This document shows, in pieces, positions 61,773 through 64,000 of a stretch of 64,000 nt of DNA; the stretch's first letter is position 1; every line of letters begins with the position of its first letter. The position numbers were made by a program, and so were the translations under genes. The notes beneath the pieces are model-generated. The model worked only from the letters and a program-made list of their open reading frames with translations, did no database searches and had not been told where the DNA came from. Origin of the DNA: Caloranaerobacter sp050286925 (lineage in GTDB: Bacteria > Bacillota > Clostridia > Tissierellales > Thermohalobacteraceae); contig NZ_JBFWFX010000001.1 of the NCBI RefSeq assembly GCF_050286925.1, forward strand, positions 1 through 64,000. Direction: 5' to 3'.

Positions 61773-62105
61773 ATGAGAAGAGATTGTGATAAAGATTATC
61801 CAAAGGATAAAGACAAATGCCCAATGATGCCGATGCATCCGATGTATCCAATGTACCCAATGTACCCAATGTATCCGATGATGCCATATGGTGAAGGTAA
61901 TCCAATGATGCCAATGTATCCTATGTACCCAATGTATCCAATGTATCCAATGTATCCAATGTATCCCCCAATGATGGATGAAGAAATGGACATGGAAGAT
62001 ATGGAAAAAATGTATCCAATGTATCCGATGTATCCAATGTACCCTATGTATCCAATGTATCCAATGATGCCAATGTGTCCGCATCGTATGATGCCTGGTA
62101 TGTAG
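61773..62105 (+). CDS. Met-Tyr-Pro tandem-repeat protein, possible spore coat component
   Basis: The protein is 110 aa. A charged start (MRRDCDKDYPKDKDKCP) is followed by three blocks of MYP/MMP triplets separated by YGEGN and by an acidic segment (MMDEEMDMEDMEKM), ending CPHRMMPGM. The DNA repeats a 9-base ATGTATCCA unit with synonymous variation (TAC/TAT, CCA/CCG/CCT), which argues for selection on the protein. AAGGAGTTGATT precedes the ATG. Such Tyr-rich repeats suit a cross-linked coat or exosporium protein, but that is inference. Confidence 0.75.
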   Translation: MRRDCDKDYPKDKDKCPMMPMHPMYPMYPMYPMYPMMPYGEGNPMMPMYPMYPMYPMYPMYPMYPPMMDEEMDMEDMEKMYPMYPMYPMYPMYPMYPMMPMCPHRMMPGM

Positions 62106-62113
62106 AAAATGTT

Positions 62114-62156
62114 ATTAGGGTTAAATGCTAATAATTAGTATTTAGCCCTAATTTTT
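62114..62156 (+). terminator. Rho-independent terminator
   Basis: ATTAGGGTTAAAT ... ATTTAGCCCTAAT plus a T-rich tail. Confidence 0.85.
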
Positions 62157-62347
62157 ATGTTTAGGATAAATTACTACAGAAGTACAAGAATATAAGTGTA
62201 TATTTGGGAAATAATAACTTTTAAGAAGCAAAAAATAGCAAAGAAATAGTAACATTTGGTTCTAAAGGTGTAAACATCTAATAAATTTGACAAAAAATAA
62301 TATTTACAATACAATACATTAAAACTCTAAGTTTTGGAGGGGTTGAA

Positions 62348-63373
62348 ATGAGTATAAATTTCATCAATAAGAAAATATTGCTATCATTTATTATATTATT
62401 AATTCCGCTGATAGTTATTTTGGGAATTTATAAAAGTAGCGTAAAAGAAGTCAGTGTTATTATAGATGGTAAGGAAATGCATTATAAAACTACAAAGGAA
62501 ACAGTTGAAGAACTGTTTAACAAACTCAATATAGATTTGAATAAGGAAGATTATGTTAGTGTAGGACTTGATGAAAAGATTAAAAATGGTATGGTAATAG
62601 AGATAAATAAAGCTGCTTCTTTAGAAGTTTTTCTAGGAAATAGAGCTATAGAAGTTAAAACGTTAAAAAAGACTGTTAAAGAGGTACTAGATGAATTGAG
62701 CATTGCATATGACGAAGATGATTATATTATGCCAGGATTAGATAGTGATATTGTAGATGGTATGAAGATAAAAGTTATTCAAATAAATAAAGAAACAGTT
62801 TTGAAAACAGAAGTGATACCATATGAAAAAATAATAAAATATAATGATAAGCTTGAAAAAGGTAAAGTTAAGAAGATACAGTCTGGTAAGAATGGTATTA
62901 AGCAGATAGAGATTAGCAAAATTTATAGAAATAATAAGTTAATTTCCGAATATATATCTGGTGAAAGAATAGTACAAAAATCTGTTCCACAGATATTAGA
63001 AATCGGGACTAAAGATTATTTTGTTTCATCAAGAGGAAATTTTAGATTTAAAAAAAGTATAATTATGAGTGCTACAGCTTATGATTTATCATACGAAAGT
63101 ACAGGTAAAAAACCTGGTGATAAGGATTATGGAATTACAGCTATGGGTACTAAAGTTAGACGTGGAGTAGTAGCAGTAGATCCAAGAGTAATTCCTTTAG
63201 GTACAAAATTATATATTAAATCTTTAGATGGTACTAAAGACTATGGTTTTGCTATAGCTGAAGATACAGGAGGAGCAATAAAAGGTAATAAAATTGACCT
63301 TTTCTTTGAAAGTAGAAGTGAGGCTTTAGCTTTTGGAAGAAGAAAGGTAAAGGTTTATATTTTAAGTAATTAG
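62348..63373 (+). CDS. yabE: YabE-like protein with DUF348, G5 and 3D domains
   Basis: The protein is 341 aa. An N-terminal helix (about 9-28) anchors it. Two DUF348 repeats (about 35-85 and 90-140), a G5 domain (about 145-220) and a C-terminal 3D domain follow, with SATAYDLSYES, AVDPRVIPLGTKLYI and AEDTGGAIKGNKIDLFF; the last carries the conserved aspartates. Related to resuscitation-promoting and cell-wall lytic proteins. Its place before rnmV is as in B. subtilis. GGAGGGG precedes the ATG. Confidence 0.92.
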   Translation: MSINFINKKILLSFIILLIPLIVILGIYKSSVKEVSVIIDGKEMHYKTTKETVEELFNKLNIDLNKEDYVSVGLDEKIKNGMVIEINKAASLEVFLGNRAIEVKTLKKTVKEVLDELSIAYDEDDYIMPGLDSDIVDGMKIKVIQINKETVLKTEVIPYEKIIKYNDKLEKGKVKKIQSGKNGIKQIEISKIYRNNKLISEYISGERIVQKSVPQILEIGTKDYFVSSRGNFRFKKSIIMSATAYDLSYESTGKKPGDKDYGITAMGTKVRRGVVAVDPRVIPLGTKLYIKSLDGTKDYGFAIAEDTGGAIKGNKIDLFFESRSEALAFGRRKVKVYILSN

Positions 63374-63410
63374 TATAGATTATTATCATATCTTCTTGTC
63401 TATAAATTCA

Positions 63411-63432
63411 AGCGGCTTTTGCCGCTTTTTTT
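63411..63432 (+). terminator. Rho-independent terminator after yabE
   Basis: AGCGGCTTTTGCCGCT with a T run. Confidence 0.88.
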
Positions 63433-63534
63433 GATAGGTATAATGAGCCTATTCTCTATTTTACTAATAAATTTGACATCTTTAGGTTTATAAAAGATAA
63501 TTTAAGATAGTTAGATTAGCAAGGAGGTTAAAAA

Positions 63535-64000
63535 ATGATAAAAGAAGTAATTGTGGTAGAAGGAAAAGATGACATAGCAGCCGTGAAAAGAGCAGTAGAT
63601 GCAGAAGTTATAGCAACTGGAGGATTTGGATTATCGCCAGAAACTATGAAGAGAATTAAGACAGCTGCTAAAAAAAGGGGAGTTATAATATTTACAGATC
63701 CTGATTATGCAGGAGAGAAGATACGAAAAATAATTTCCAAAGAAATTAAGAATTGTAAACATGCTTTTCTACCTAAAGAGAAGGCTGTTAAAGGAGATAA
63801 TATAGGAATTGAAAATGCTTCTAAAGAAGATATTATAATAGCGTTAAAAAATGCAAGAGTTGAATCAATAGATGAAAGGAATGAATTTACTAAAGAAGAT
63901 ATGATAAAATATGGACTAGTTGGACATCCTAATTCCAGCAAAAAAAGAGAGGAGCTAGGAAAAATATTGGGTATTGGATACTGCAATTCTAAACAATTTT
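63535..64000 (+). CDS. rnmV: Ribonuclease M5 (partial, runs off the window)
   Basis: RNase M5 matures 5S rRNA. The visible 155 residues start MIKEVIVVEGKDD and contain the Toprim motifs EGKDD and IIFTDPDYAGEKIRK, then HAFLPKEKA and KYGLVGHPNSSKKREELG. AAGGAGG precedes the ATG. The reading frame is open to the last base of the window. ksgA would be expected next. Confidence 0.95.
   Translation, partial: MIKEVIVVEGKDDIAAVKRAVDAEVIATGGFGLSPETMKRIKTAAKKRGVIIFTDPDYAGEKIRKIISKEIKNCKHAFLPKEKAVKGDNIGIENASKEDIIIALKNARVESIDERNEFTKEDMIKYGLVGHPNSSKKREELGKILGIGYCNSKQF

Noticed and set aside
61830..62070. Possible CRISPR array from the periodic sequence
   Set aside because: The period is 9 bases with no unique spacers; it is a coding tandem repeat.
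61749..62084. Long open frames on the minus strand rich in His-Trp-Ile or Ile-Gly-Tyr
   Set aside because: They are mirror images of the Met-Tyr-Pro codon repeats, have no ribosome sites, and the plus frame has synonymous variation and a good start.

Overview
The window is AT-rich chromosomal DNA from a spore-forming anaerobic member of the Clostridia (Firmicutes). The evidence is the Bacillus/Clostridium-type gene order around the origin-proximal housekeeping genes; sporulation genes (bofA, gin, spmA/spmB, a YabE-like 3D protein); anaerobic metabolism genes (four-subunit 2-ketoacid:ferredoxin oxidoreductase, ferredoxin, two-subunit class I fumarase, malic enzyme); T-box and Mn2+ riboswitch leaders; and a long Gram-positive-type SRP RNA. 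I cannot name the species from sequence alone.

Layout. 0-10 kb: the end of an rRNA operon (5S), a SanA/YdcF-like protein, a UPF0182 membrane protein, luxS with a cysteine-synthase-family gene, a serine T-box with serS, tRNA-Arg, tadA, tRNA-Ser, an apparent yybP-ykoY (Mn2+) riboswitch in front of a cation antiporter, a second tRNA-Ser and the SRP RNA. 10-15.6 kb: a large HD-GYP sensor protein, then dnaX, ebfC and recR. 15.6-21.5 kb: an accessory insertion that separates recR from its usual partners yaaL and bofA. It contains decayed genes, three copies of a terminator-like repeat, and a PadR / flavodoxin / SCP2 / membrane protein / GIY-YIG group. 22-27.2 kb: the porCDAB operon and two adjacent L25/Ctc paralogues.

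27.2-32.0 kb is the most unusual region. Three near-identical copies of a regulatory cassette (two direct-repeat boxes 21 bp apart, a sigma-A-like promoter with 16 bp spacing, and a leader with an 8-codon ORF) precede genes for exported proteins. In the first two modules the exported protein is followed by a tiny two-helix membrane protein. An orphan LytTR response regulator lies between copies 2 and 3, and near-identical terminators bound the whole region. One exported-protein gene is interrupted by an in-frame TGA and one is a remnant. I read this as a self-contained LytTR-controlled locus of expanding and decaying modules.

32-41 kb: a YibE/F membrane protein, alkaline phosphatase with a likely Pho box, fumarase plus malic enzyme, and c-di-GMP proteins (GGDEF and a tandem HD-GYP). 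41-55 kb: the conserved gin-yaaO-tmk-darA-yaaR-holB-ricT block, an Fe-S membrane protein pair, ferredoxin, a flavin amine oxidase, trmN6-rsmI, abrB, cca and spmAB. 55-64 kb: a methionine T-box with metG, tatD, an accessory insertion (lipoprotein, a nonsense-interrupted peptidoglycan hydrolase, a Met-Tyr-Pro repeat protein), yabE and the start of rnmV.

A palindromic mobile-like repeat occurs three times (about 5.5, 35.1 and 51.9 kb). One copy supplies the last codons of a gene. Five genes or remnants carry in-frame stops and two carry frameshifts; all lie in the accessory regions, none in the housekeeping blocks.
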